Positions 1-8,221 of a DNA stretch of 34,479 nucleotides are shown here, in pieces. A program made the translations under genes and the position numbers. The notes under the pieces are model-generated. The model saw only the letters and a program-made list of their open reading frames with translations. It searched no databases and was not told the origin of the DNA. Every line of letters starts with the position of its first letter. Position 1 is the first letter of the stretch. Source of the stretch: Planctomycetota bacterium (GTDB taxonomy: Bacteria; Planctomycetota; Phycisphaerae; Sedimentisphaerales; Anaerobacaceae); NCBI GenBank assembly GCA_016872975.1, contig VGYL01000004.1, forward strand, positions 1 through 34,479. Direction: 5' to 3'.

Positions 1-13
1 TCAAGCGGAGTCT

Positions 14-49
14 GGGCTCCCAATCGCGATTCATCGCGATTGGGAACCC
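14..49. repeat. GGGCTCCCAA-type hairpin, copy 1
   Basis: A perfect 11-bp stem (CCCAATCGCGA at 19-29 with TCGCGATTGGG at 34-44, loop TTCA) is extended outward by T18-A45, an unpaired C17/A46, and GGG/CCC (14-16 with 47-49). A related hairpin at 33865-33900 has the same GGG-C-T-CCCAA start and a mismatch at the same place. It lies just beyond the stop of the minus-strand BrkB gene, so it could also end transcription of that operon, but there is no T-tract on the minus strand. Confidence 0.7.
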
Positions 50-50
50 T

Positions 51-115
51 CTTCGGAGCTTGGCGATGGCGGATTTCCCGTGCGCCGGACCATCGCCAAG
101 GCCTACCGGCCTTGA
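51..115. repeat. TCTTCGGAG-type palindromic repeat, copy 1
   Basis: An 11-bp perfect inverted repeat, CTTGGCGATGG (59-69) with CCATCGCCAAG (90-100), is flanked by TCTTCGGAG on the left and by AAGGCCT and CCGGCCTTG on the right. The same arrangement is seen at 8535-8600, where the stem reads CTTGCCGATGG/CCATCGGCAAG. One base pair is swapped from G-C to C-G, so pairing is kept while the sequence changes. This indicates a dispersed element selected or propagated as a foldback. Confidence 0.7.
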
Positions 116-141
116 CGATGCCACCCTTTTCACGCGCCCTC

Positions 142-1521
142 TTACGCGGAATCCTGTTCTGCCGGCGGGGTCTCCGAGAGTGGCGGGGGTTCTTCCCGCG
201 AGCCGGTGGGGGCTTGCAGAAGGTCTTTGAGAGTGCGCTGCGCCAGGAGATCGTGCTCGGCTTGTGCGAGGCGATACAGACTGTCCTGCGTGTTCGCGGG
301 CGGCTGGGCGAAGGAGACCGCCGCGACCGCGTCGGCGATATCCGAGAGGCGGATGTGCGCGGGGTCCCGCAGGAGGGTAAAACCTTCCCGCGGGTCCGTG
401 GTCTTCGCCAACAGACCGCGGTCGACGAACTCCTCCACGAGTTGTTGCCCGAATTCACCGGGGATGTCGAGCCGGCTGCACAGGTCTTCCAGGGCGACCG
501 GGGCCTGGTCGTTCTCGAACGCCGCGGCGATCTCGCGCGCGACGGCCAGGACCGTCAGGTCGTTGGCGATGAACCGGCCTGCGGGCTTCTGGGCCTCGGC
601 GGCTTCCGGAGCCTGGAGGCTCTCGAGATGCTGCGTCGTATACGTCAGTTGCAGCCCGAACAGGACGATGACCCAGGTGATGTAGATCCAGAAGATCCCC
701 AGGGGGATCAATCCCAGCAGGCCATACATCGTGTTGTACGGAATGAAGCGGGTCACGTAGATGCCGAAACCCCAGCGGGCGACGCCCCAGATCAGGGCCG
801 CCACGGTCGCCCCCCAGAGGGCGGCCCGGGCCTGCACCTTGGCGTTGGGCATCACCAGATACACCAGGAACAGCGCCAGCAGCGACAAGACGAACGAGGT
901 CAGCGGCCGCAGCGCTCGCAGCACGCCGGTCCCCAGATTCTCCCAGATCACATATTGCGTCGTGGCGTAGAGCGCCGCCGCGAGCAGCAGCGGCACCAGC
1001 GTCAGCAGGGCCCAGTAGTTGATCATCCGATGCAGGAATCCCCGGCCGCGCGGGACGTGCCAGATACTGTTGAAGGCGCTCTCGATGATCGACAGCAGGT
1101 TCAACGCCACCCAGATCACCACGACGGCGCTGACCAGTCCGAGCGAGCCGCGGTCCAGGCCCGTGAAGAACCGCTCGATGACCTGGTCCAGGTAATCGGT
1201 CAGGGCGATGGTCTGCTCGGGATCGGCCGGATCGGGGTACTCGATCCGCGTCAGACGCAGCTCTTCATAGAGAATCTCCTTCAATTGCTCGCCGGTGGCG
1301 CGATAACCGGGGATCGAGTAGAACAGCAACACGATCACGATGGCCAGCGGGACCAGGCCGAAGACCGTGTAGTAGGACAGTGCCGCCGCCAGTTGCGGGG
1401 CATTGTTCTTCTTCAACAGGCGCAGGCAGTGGGACCAGAGCCGGTACTGGAACACGAGAAGCCGACCGAGACGGCTCAACTCCGCGGTGGGGGTGCTCAG
1501 GAGGTTCTTGAGGGTCCTCAT
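142..1521 (-). CDS. YihY/BrkB family inner-membrane protein
   Basis: This is an integral membrane protein of the YihY/BrkB family (once mislabelled ribonuclease BN), whose biochemical role is not settled. Six hydrophobic segments are visible, at about residues 42-67, 125-150, 168-188, 205-224, 232-255 and 266-292. The first includes the family-typical LAAALSYYTVFGLVPL stretch. A cytoplasmic tail of about 160 residues follows; its FIANDLTVLAVAREIAAAF part looks like the winged-helix-type tail common in this family, and the extreme C-terminus is Pro/Glu-rich. The ATG start lies 3 nt after the stop of the AsmA-like gene, so the two are probably co-transcribed. No strong ribosome binding site is visible. 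Family assignment is confident; the function is unknown. Confidence 0.88.
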   Translation of the reverse strand: MRTLKNLLSTPTAELSRLGRLLVFQYRLWSHCLRLLKKNNAPQLAAALSYYTVFGLVPLAIVIVLLFYSIPGYRATGEQLKEILYEELRLTRIEYPDPADPEQTIALTDYLDQVIERFFTGLDRGSLGLVSAVVVIWVALNLLSIIESAFNSIWHVPRGRGFLHRMINYWALLTLVPLLLAAALYATTQYVIWENLGTGVLRALRPLTSFVLSLLALFLVYLVMPNAKVQARAALWGATVAALIWGVARWGFGIYVTRFIPYNTMYGLLGLIPLGIFWIYITWVIVLFGLQLTYTTQHLESLQAPEAAEAQKPAGRFIANDLTVLAVAREIAAAFENDQAPVALEDLCSRLDIPGEFGQQLVEEFVDRGLLAKTTDPREGFTLLRDPAHIRLSDIADAVAAVSFAQPPANTQDSLYRLAQAEHDLLAQRTLKDLLQAPTGSREEPPPLSETPPAEQDSA

Positions 1522-1524
1522 CGG

Positions 1525-4500
1525 TCAACGTCTCTTGAACAGCCCCTCCAGTCCCTTGAGGATCTGTTCCTCAAGCCTCTGCTTGAGCTGGGTCTCCACC
1601 AGTTTTTGCAGGTTCAGTTGCGGCTGGGTGATCGTGCCCGTCAGCGGGACGGTGATCCGCTCGCCGGGCTGCGCCTCGCCGACCCGTACGAGCCGGCCTT
1701 GCAGCGTATAAGGCAGGACGACCGTCAGATTCAGCGCCCCGTCCAACCCGATGGACCCGCGGAAGTTGACGGGATTGTCGCCGATCTCGATCTGCATGTC
1801 GTCGTAGCGGAGCACCCCGTTCTGCAGCGTGAGCACCGTGGGGCGGACCGTCAGGATCTGTCCGCTGATCGACCGGCCGACCACGGCGAGAATCTGGTTG
1901 AGGATGCTGGAGGTGCCCAACTGGAGCTGATCGATCCAGATCGTGCCGGTCAGCTCGGCGCGTTGGCGGATATTTTCGCCCAGCGGAATCGCCATCTTCT
2001 GGACCTCGAGATTGGCGATCCCGCTGACGCGGACCGCATCGGCGAAAATGGGATTGACGTACTTCAGCAGGGTCTGCGCCGTCTGCTCATTGATCTGGAC
2101 CGCCTGCACGAGTTGCAGGGTTTCCGGTACGGTCAGCAGGGCGGGCGTCCGGTCGAGGTCGGCGCGGCCGGTGAAATGGAGCTTGCCGTTGTTGACGGTC
2201 GCGGCGATCGGCCCGATGGTCATCCGGCCGTCCTCCACGCGAATGTCGAATTCCGTCGGGCCGAAGTCAAGACCCAGATAGGCGGCCCGGTCGAAGCCGA
2301 GCGACGCCTGGCCGTTGAGATTCGCGAGCAGACCGTTCGGCTCGTTCGCGGGATATGTGCTCGTGAAATTGAGCGCGACCTGCCGCTGGCCCGTGATGCT
2401 CAACGAGCCTGGCACCAGGCCGGAGACCAGCGGCGCGACCGCAGCCCAGTCCATTTCGCCTTGGAGTGCGCCTTGTGCCTTGACCGCACTGGCTTGGCTT
2501 GTCTGCGTGAACCGGCCCTTGAACGTGATCTGCGGGCTCTTCACCTGCCAGATCGCGTCGTGGAGGATCTTCTGTTTGGGGTCGACAGCCACATCGAAGA
2601 AGGCCGTCACCTCTGGCTGCTGGAAGGGCTCTCCGCGCGAAACCAGCCGGAAATCCCGGATGCGCGTGGCATCCGAGGAGAAGCGGTACAGGTTCCTCTC
2701 CTTGGCCACCGTCACCTGGGACTGTGCGATGCCGCCTATCGTGAGCCCTTCGGGAAGAGCATCGAAGAACTCGGCGTAGGGCTGCAGCCGGCTGAGATCC
2801 ACGTTGCGGGCAACGACCACCGCGTTCAGTGCCGCGGGCGAATCCGCGCCCAGCGGGATCGTGGCATCCTCCACGGTGAGGGTGCCGAAACCGGCTTTAA
2901 CTGCGAGGCTGTCCACGGCCAGAACCTGCCGGATTTCGACCATGCTCAGGGCATAGTCGACATTCGCCTGCGGCTCCGAGACGCTGTTGCCGTCGGCCGA
3001 GGTCAGGACGAGCTGCCGGGCGGAGAGCGTGCCGGCGATATCCGTGGCCTGCTCCCCAATGGAGACCTGCCCCTGCGTCGTCACTTGGCCGGCAAGCTCA
3101 TACGCTCCGATGTTGATGAAGGGCCCCAACTGCGCTTGCAGCGCGGCCAGATCGGCCCGGCCCTGGTAGCGGATCTGCTGGAAGTTACCGCTGGCGTTGA
3201 TCGTGGCGAATGGGGCGGTGACGGTCAGGTTTTCGAGCTGCGCACCCTCCGGGTCGCTGGTGAGGCGCATGGTCGCCTGGACCGGCTCGCTGAGACTCAC
3301 CGGCTCGTTGTTCACGACCCCGGCCAGGCCCGCCACCTGGGCCTTGGCCACGAGCGTGGCGCGGCCGGCCTCGGTGACCGTATTGATGGTCCCCGTCGCG
3401 CGGCCGCCGGTGATTTCCATACCCGGGCGGACGCCGAGGGTGTTCGGCATCTGCGACAGGAGCGCCGCCAGATCGAGGTCGAAATCGCCGCGGGCGTCAT
3501 AAGCGGCGCCGCTTTCCAGCAGTTGTGACAACGACGCCGGTGTCCGCGGGAGGCGGCCGGTCGCCGAGAGGTTGGCCCAGTCCGTGCGCACCTCCAGTTG
3601 ATCGACATCGATCACATTGCCTGTTTGCGTCAGGCTGGCCCGGACCTCCAGTTGCGCGGTCTGCAGCTCGTCTCCCTGGAGGGCTTCCCCGCCGATCTCG
3701 ATTCCCTGACCGGAGATCGTGGCGTTGAGGTTGCGGATCCGGCCGTTGTCGATGGCGCTGGTAATGCTTCCCGAGACTGCTCCCTGCGCCTGCACCTGAA
3801 TTCCCACCAGGTCGAGGAAGGGGGCGACTGAAGCCAGATTCAGGTCGTTGACCTCGACGGTCACGTCGCCCGTCGTGCCCCGGAGGCTCCATCCGGTTTC
3901 CCGCCTGGGGGTGGCCTCGGCGACGATTCCCACCCGGCCCGGCGGTTGCGCCGCCGCCAGGACGACCATCGCCGCGTCGAAGCGGGAGGTCCGGCCGGGC
4001 GGACGGATACTCAGGTTGGAGTTCAGGTCCGCGATCTGCACCGTGTTGCCGGTCGTGTCCGTCAACTGGACGCTGCCGTCGCGGACGATCACGTCGCGCA
4101 AGCGCTCCAGGTTGTTCATGTCCACCGGCGGTTCCTCGCGGGGCGGCCGCTCGCGCAGATCGATGGCGACACGCGGCTGATCGAGCACGGCTCGATCGAG
4201 AGCCAGCGTGCCGGTGAGCAGACCGGCGTAGTGCGGCGTCGCGGTGATGCGGTCGATATCGACCTCGGTCCAGCCGTTCTCCCCGCGAAAACGGAAGCCG
4301 GCCACCTGAATCCCCCGGAACCAGCCGACCGACAGGTCCTGAATGCTCGCTTCGCCTCCCGTGCCGGCGCTGATCCGGGCCTGGACCCAACGGGTGAAAC
4401 TTCGCGAAGACAGGACGACCGGCGCCAGCAACACGATCACGAGCAGGAGAATCAGGATGCCCACGAGCACCCAAGGCCATTTCCGCGCTTTCCTCGGTCG

Positions 4501-4545
4501 TTTCGCCGGCGTCGCTTCCGCGTGGGCCTGTTTCTGTGCTTCCAT
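1525..4545 (-). CDS. AsmA/TamB-like membrane-anchored protein
   Basis: This is a 1006-residue protein. It has a Lys/Arg-rich N-terminus, one transmembrane segment (about residues 23-46, WPWVLVGILILLLVIVLL) and a long periplasmic part rich in beta-strands. Repeated stretches such as LDLAALLSQMPNTLG and FRGSIGLDGALNLTVVLPY are typical of AsmA-like and TamB-like proteins, which are linked to lipid or outer-membrane-protein transport across the envelope. The ORF track starts five codons upstream at a TTG. I prefer the ATG at 4545 because GGGGGG lies just ahead of it and the TTG codon overlaps that site. It follows frr after 258 nt and is tightly linked to the BrkB-like gene. The exact subfamily is uncertain, and no specific substrate can be read from the sequence. 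Confidence 0.8.
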   Translation of the reverse strand: MEAQKQAHAEATPAKRPRKARKWPWVLVGILILLLVIVLLAPVVLSSRSFTRWVQARISAGTGGEASIQDLSVGWFRGIQVAGFRFRGENGWTEVDIDRITATPHYAGLLTGTLALDRAVLDQPRVAIDLRERPPREEPPVDMNNLERLRDVIVRDGSVQLTDTTGNTVQIADLNSNLSIRPPGRTSRFDAAMVVLAAAQPPGRVGIVAEATPRRETGWSLRGTTGDVTVEVNDLNLASVAPFLDLVGIQVQAQGAVSGSITSAIDNGRIRNLNATISGQGIEIGGEALQGDELQTAQLEVRASLTQTGNVIDVDQLEVRTDWANLSATGRLPRTPASLSQLLESGAAYDARGDFDLDLAALLSQMPNTLGVRPGMEITGGRATGTINTVTEAGRATLVAKAQVAGLAGVVNNEPVSLSEPVQATMRLTSDPEGAQLENLTVTAPFATINASGNFQQIRYQGRADLAALQAQLGPFINIGAYELAGQVTTQGQVSIGEQATDIAGTLSARQLVLTSADGNSVSEPQANVDYALSMVEIRQVLAVDSLAVKAGFGTLTVEDATIPLGADSPAALNAVVVARNVDLSRLQPYAEFFDALPEGLTIGGIAQSQVTVAKERNLYRFSSDATRIRDFRLVSRGEPFQQPEVTAFFDVAVDPKQKILHDAIWQVKSPQITFKGRFTQTSQASAVKAQGALQGEMDWAAVAPLVSGLVPGSLSITGQRQVALNFTSTYPANEPNGLLANLNGQASLGFDRAAYLGLDFGPTEFDIRVEDGRMTIGPIAATVNNGKLHFTGRADLDRTPALLTVPETLQLVQAVQINEQTAQTLLKYVNPIFADAVRVSGIANLEVQKMAIPLGENIRQRAELTGTIWIDQLQLGTSSILNQILAVVGRSISGQILTVRPTVLTLQNGVLRYDDMQIEIGDNPVNFRGSIGLDGALNLTVVLPYTLQGRLVRVGEAQPGERITVPLTGTITQPQLNLQKLVETQLKQRLEEQILKGLEGLFKRR

Positions 4546-4803
4546 CTCGTTACCCCCCAATAGGCGATTTCCCGTTTACGATTCACGACTGGAGACTCAG
4601 CCGCAGATTCCGACGCGCATCAGAGCGACGGCAGGTATGACCCGCCCTGCAGGGTCGGAGTTCCCCAACAGAGGTACGCCCCGGCGGCTTGGGGGTTCAA
4701 CCGGGCGAAATAGGACTCTGGGCACCGAAGATCGATGATTCCGCGACTCCCGGACCCGCCGGGCCGGGTGAAGCCGGATCGTCAAGAGAAAACAACCGGT
4801 CGC
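4546..4803. other. frr to AsmA-like intergenic region
   Basis: This stretch of 258 nt has no plausible gene. It holds a short AT-rich patch, GTTTACGATTCACGACT (about 4573-4589). The patch resembles one arm of the GATTTATGATTTACG-type repeat found at 5379-5496. A small hairpin (GACCC...GGGTC, near 4640-4656) is also present. I see no clear promoter, so the AsmA-like gene may be read through from frr. Confidence 0.5.
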
Positions 4804-5364
4804 TCAGTCCTTGATGATCTCGTCGGACTTGTGTGCCACGGCGTGATCGATCTTGTCGGTGAATTCCTTGGTGATGTCGTCGATCTGCTTCTTGGCCGTA
4901 TCCCGGTCGTCCTCGGTGATCTCCCCGTCCTTTTCCTGCTTGTCGAGGGTCTTGTTGGCGTCGCGCCGGATGTTGCGGATGCTCACCTTGGCCTGCTCGC
5001 CGGCCTGCCTGGCCTGCTGCACGAGCTGCTTTCGTCTTTCCCCGCTCAAGGGCGGGATATTCAGCCGGATGAATTTGCCTTCGATGAGGGGGGCGATGCT
5101 CAGATCGCTGCTCTTGATCGCCTTCTCGATGTCCTTCACGGAGGCGGGGTCGAAAGGCTTGATGACCAGCAGGTCGGCCTCCGGGGCCGAAACGGTGGCC
5201 AGGGATTTCAACGGCGTCGGGCTGCCGTAATAGTCCACCCGCAGATGGTCCACCAAAGCCGGCGTGGCCCGGCCGCCGCGGAACCCCTTCAGATCGTCCT
5301 GAAGCACGTCCACCGCCTTCTGCATTTTCGCTCTGCTCTCTGAGACGACCGCCTGTGTTGCCAT
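4804..5364 (-). CDS. frr: Ribosome recycling factor
   Basis: Ribosome recycling factor works with EF-G to split the post-termination ribosome. The protein is 186 residues, the usual size for the family, and ends in a Lys/Asp-rich helical segment. Recognisable stretches are MQKAVDVLQDDLKGFRGGRA near the N-terminus, HLRVDYYGSPTPLKSLATVS in the middle and EDDRDTAKKQIDDITKEF near the end. The start is the ATG at 5364, with GAGGGG six bases ahead. The longer ORF in the track adds 31 residues that are only a translation of the AT-rich repeat between pyrH and frr. Its position after pyrH is the classic rpsB-tsf-pyrH-frr order. Confidence 0.97.
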   Translation of the reverse strand: MATQAVVSESRAKMQKAVDVLQDDLKGFRGGRATPALVDHLRVDYYGSPTPLKSLATVSAPEADLLVIKPFDPASVKDIEKAIKSSDLSIAPLIEGKFIRLNIPPLSGERRKQLVQQARQAGEQAKVSIRNIRRDANKTLDKQEKDGEITEDDRDTAKKQIDDITKEFTDKIDHAVAHKSDEIIKD

Positions 5365-5378
5365 CGTCAACCCCTCGA

Positions 5379-5496
5379 AATTTATGATTGATGATTTATG
5401 ATTTACGATTTGGCTTCGCTCCGCGCGACATCCTGTTCGTAGATCATGAATCGTCAATCACAAATCATAAATGATAAACCATCAATCATCAATCAA
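5379..5496. repeat. AT-rich heptad inverted-repeat element between pyrH and frr
   Basis: Two arms are built from degenerate 6-8 nt units of the GATTTATGATTTACGATTT kind. The left arm is about 5379-5412 and the right arm (reverse complement) about 5446-5496. They flank a GC-rich centre starting GGCTTCGCTCCGCGCG. The whole can fold back on itself. It is strikingly AT-rich against the surrounding high-GC coding DNA. The right arm runs into pyrH, so that its TTGATTGATGATTGA supplies the last codons and stop of that gene. A similar construction with other units is at 23784-23869. Confidence 0.7.
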
Positions 5497-6201
5497 CGTG
5501 CCCACTGACTCGCCGCAAATGGCCTTGGTGATGTTACCCTTCTTGAAGATGTTCAGGACGACGATCGGAATCTTGTTGTCGCGGCACAGGCTGATGGCGG
5601 CATGGTCCATGACCCGCAGCCCCTGCCGCAGGACGTCATCGTAAGAGAGACGGGAGAGGAGCGTCGCCTGCGGGTTCTTTTTGGGATCGTCGCTGTAGAC
5701 CCCCTCAACCTTGGTGGCCTTCACCAGCAGGTTCGCGTCCAACTCCGCCGCCCGCAGGGCCGCGCAGGTGTCCGTCGTGAAGAAGGGGTTTCCCGTGCCG
5801 CCGGCCAGGATCACCACGCGCCCCTGCTCGAAATGACGCAGGGCCCGCCGTCGGATAAAGGGCTCGCACAGGGCCGACACTTCGATGGCGCTCATGACCC
5901 GTGTCTCGCGCCCGAGTTTCTCGAGCGTCTCCTGCAGGGCACAGGCGTTGATGATCGTCGCCAGCATGCCCATGTAGTCGGCCGTGTTGCGCGGAATGTG
6001 GCTTTTCTGGGAAAACGTCTCCCCGCGAATGAAGTTGCCGGCGCCGACGACAATCCCGATCTGCGGTCCCAGCTTGCAGATATCGTTGATCCGCTCCGCG
6101 AGGGATTCCAGCGCGGCGCCGTTGATCCCGAATTCGCCGGGCAGGCAGAAACTCTCCCCGGAAAGCTTGAGCAGCACGCGATTATACCTGCTGGCGGCCA
6201 A
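5482..6201 (-). CDS. pyrH: UMP kinase
   Basis: UMP kinase phosphorylates UMP to UDP in pyrimidine nucleotide synthesis. It is an amino-acid-kinase-fold enzyme, hexameric in bacteria. The 239-residue length fits. Visible motifs are RVLLKLSGESF at the N-terminus, IVVGAGNFIRGE (phosphate-binding loop region), NTADYMGMLATIINA and AGGTGNPFFTTDT, then the LLVKATKVEGVYSDDPKKNP stretch near residue 165. The start is a TTG at 6201 that lies 3 nt beyond the tsf stop; the GGTGGG inside the end of tsf can serve as ribosome binding site, and no in-frame ATG fits the family N-terminus. The last residues (LIDD) and the stop are made by an intergenic repeat arm. Confidence 0.96.
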   Translation of the reverse strand: MAASRYNRVLLKLSGESFCLPGEFGINGAALESLAERINDICKLGPQIGIVVGAGNFIRGETFSQKSHIPRNTADYMGMLATIINACALQETLEKLGRETRVMSAIEVSALCEPFIRRRALRHFEQGRVVILAGGTGNPFFTTDTCAALRAAELDANLLVKATKVEGVYSDDPKKNPQATLLSRLSYDDVLRQGLRVMDHAAISLCRDNKIPIVVLNIFKKGNITKAICGESVGTLIDD

Positions 6202-6204
6202 GGA

Positions 6205-7071
6205 TCATCCCACCTCAAATCGGACAAACTGCCGAACGCTGGCCTGGCCGCCGGCCTGCTTGGCCGCCTCGGCGAGGACCTGCTGCACCGTCTTGCTGTC
6301 GTCCTTCACGAACGGCTGCTCCAGCAGGCAGTAGTCGCTGTAGAACTTCTTCATCTTGCCTTCGACGATGCGGTTGACGACCTCGGGCGGCTTGTTCTGC
6401 ACTTGGGCGGCGTAGATCTCGCGCTCCCGCGCGATCACCTCGGGATCGAGGCTGGCCACGTCCAAAGCGAGCGGCTTGCTGGCGGTGATGTGCATGGCGA
6501 TGTCCGAGGCGGCCTGCTTGAGGGAGGGCGCCTGCGCGACCTTGGCGTCGCTGGTCCCGATCAGGACCATGCTGCCGACCTTGTGGTTGAAGTGGACGTA
6601 GGTGCCGATCAGCCCGGTTCCCTCGATCCGGAACTTGACGTAATCGCCCACCTGCATCTTCTCGCCCGTGCGGCTCACGACTTCCGTGAGCACCTCCTGG
6701 AAGGTTTTGCCGGCGAGGATGGTTTGCAGAACGCTGTCGGCTCCCTGATCGCCCGCGGCCGAGCCGATGTAATCCCGAATATCGCGCGCCAAGTGCAGGA
6801 AGTCGTCGCTCTTGGCGACGAAATCCGTCTCGCAGCACAGGGTGGCCAGGGCCGCCTCGTTGCCGCCGGCGTTCTGCCAGGAGACGACGGCCCCTTCGGA
6901 GGTCTCCCGCTCGGCGCGTTTGGCCAGCGTGGCCAGGCCCTTCTTGCGGAGAATCTCCATCGCCTTATCCATATCGCCATGGGCCTCTGCCAAGGCTTTC
7001 TTGCAATCCATCATGCCCTGTCCGGACATCTTCCGCAGTTTTACCACGGTTGCTGCTGCGATTTCCGCCAT
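6205..7071 (-). CDS. tsf: Translation elongation factor Ts
   Basis: EF-Ts is the guanine-nucleotide exchange factor of EF-Tu. The protein has 288 residues, the usual full length. The N-terminal UBA-like domain with VVKLRKMSGQGMMDCKKAL is followed by the conserved KGLATLAKRAERETSEGAV stretch and the CCETDFVAKSDDF motif. A second core-domain repeat carries AMHITASKPLALD, and the C-terminal part has MKKFYSDYCLLEQPFVKD. The start chosen is the ATG at 7071, with GGGAG eight bases ahead. The track ORF begins five codons earlier at an ATG that overlaps this site. It lies between rpsB (178-nt gap) and pyrH (3-nt gap). Confidence 0.97.
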   Translation of the reverse strand: MAEIAAATVVKLRKMSGQGMMDCKKALAEAHGDMDKAMEILRKKGLATLAKRAERETSEGAVVSWQNAGGNEAALATLCCETDFVAKSDDFLHLARDIRDYIGSAAGDQGADSVLQTILAGKTFQEVLTEVVSRTGEKMQVGDYVKFRIEGTGLIGTYVHFNHKVGSMVLIGTSDAKVAQAPSLKQAASDIAMHITASKPLALDVASLDPEVIAREREIYAAQVQNKPPEVVNRIVEGKMKKFYSDYCLLEQPFVKDDSKTVQQVLAEAAKQAGGQASVRQFVRFEVG

Positions 7072-7249
7072 CGTATCAACTCCCATCCTGCCTTTCGCAG
7101 GTTGTCAGCGGCCCCGGACCCGTCCGCGCCGCCCGTCGGCTCGGATTCCTCTGGAGGTCCGTTGTCGTGTTGTATGGATTCCTCAGAGCTCCACGCTCTG
7201 TCGGGTCTTCACGTTTGTTTTCGCGGGGATGCGGAGGCTTCTGCTATCA

Positions 7250-8131
7250 CTACGAAACGCCGGCCGGGGGCTGTTCGGGCTCCGGCGGGGCCGCGTTTTC
7301 CTGAGCACCGGGCAACTCCTCGTCCTCGGCGGCCTCCTCGCTGACCGTCGCCACGGCGGCCGCTTCGGTGCCGTCGGCGCGGGCCATCGCCGGTCGCCGG
7401 GAGCGGAGGCGGCGCGGCCGCGGGGCAACTTCCTGCTGCCGGACGGAAACCATCGTCTTGCCGATGGCCACCGCGTCGGCCAACTCGTTGAGGATGATCT
7501 CCACCGCCCGGATGGAATCGTCATTGGCCGGAATCGCGACGTCCACCGTATCCGGATCGGAATCCGTATCCAGGATGCCGACCGTCGGAATGCCCAGCTT
7601 CTGGGCCTCGCGCAGCGCCAGGTATTCCTTGCGGGCATCCACCACCACGACGACGCCCGGCAGCCGGGTCATCTTGCGCACGCCGTCCAGGTTGGTGCGG
7701 ATCTTGCGCATCTCACGCTTGAAGCGGGACGCCTGCTTCTTGCTCTCGGCATCCATCGTCCCATCCTGCTCCATGGCCTCCAGTTGTTCCAGCCGCTGGA
7801 GCCGGGAGCGGATCGTCCGGAAGTTCGTCAGCATGCCGCCCAGCCAGCGTTCCGAGACGAAATGCATCCCGCACCGGTTGGCGGCGGCCTCCACGGCCTT
7901 CTGCGCCTGCCGCTTGGTCCCGACGAACACCACGTCGCTGCCGGACGAGACGATCTCGGCCAACAGCTTCTTGGCGATCAGGATGCCCTTGAGGGTTTCC
8001 TTGACGTCGATCACATGGATATTGCCCCGCTTGGCAAAGATAAAAGGAGCCATCTTCGGATTCCACCGGCTCACGCCGTGTCCGAAATGTACCCCCGCGT
8101 TGATGAGTTCCCGCGCCAACTGTTTAGCCAC
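7250..8131 (-). CDS. rpsB: 30S ribosomal protein S2
   Basis: Ribosomal protein S2 of the small subunit. The core (about residues 1-225) shows LINAGVHFGHGVSRWNPKM, ERWLGGMLTNFRTIRSRL and LPGVVVVVDARKEYLAL, with PANDDS near the end of the core. The start is a GTG at 8131 preceded by a strong GGAGGT five bases away. The longer track ORF would read through that site and add 15 unrelated residues. The protein is 293 residues, longer than the roughly 240 of E. coli S2, because of a C-terminal tail of about 60 residues that is first Arg-rich (PRPRRLRSRRP) and then acidic and Pro/Ala-rich. It heads the rpsB-tsf-pyrH-frr operon and has its own promoter at 8193-8221. Confidence 0.97.
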   Translation of the reverse strand: MAKQLARELINAGVHFGHGVSRWNPKMAPFIFAKRGNIHVIDVKETLKGILIAKKLLAEIVSSGSDVVFVGTKRQAQKAVEAAANRCGMHFVSERWLGGMLTNFRTIRSRLQRLEQLEAMEQDGTMDAESKKQASRFKREMRKIRTNLDGVRKMTRLPGVVVVVDARKEYLALREAQKLGIPTVGILDTDSDPDTVDVAIPANDDSIRAVEIILNELADAVAIGKTMVSVRQQEVAPRPRRLRSRRPAMARADGTEAAAVATVSEEAAEDEELPGAQENAAPPEPEQPPAGVS

Positions 8132-8192
8132 AAATACCTCCAGAATACCTCTGATCCATTCTACGTGCAGAAACAAACCGCGAAATTACAAC

Positions 8193-8221
8193 AAGTTAGC
8201 GAGATTCGCACGACCTGTCAA
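8193..8221 (-). promoter_or_regulatory. Sigma-70-type promoter of the rpsB operon
   Basis: Read on the minus strand, a perfect -35 box TTGACA (8216-8221) is followed after 17 nt by TAACTT (8193-8198) as -10 box. Transcription would start near 8186, giving a leader of about 55 nt before the GTG of rpsB. No long S2-binding leader structure is obvious in that leader. Confidence 0.6.

Noticed and set aside
40-3528. 1162-residue plus-strand ORF opposite BrkB and the AsmA-like gene
   Set aside because: It is Arg/Asp/Gln/Gly-rich, has no domain and lies exactly antisense to two recognisable proteins; a high-GC shadow.
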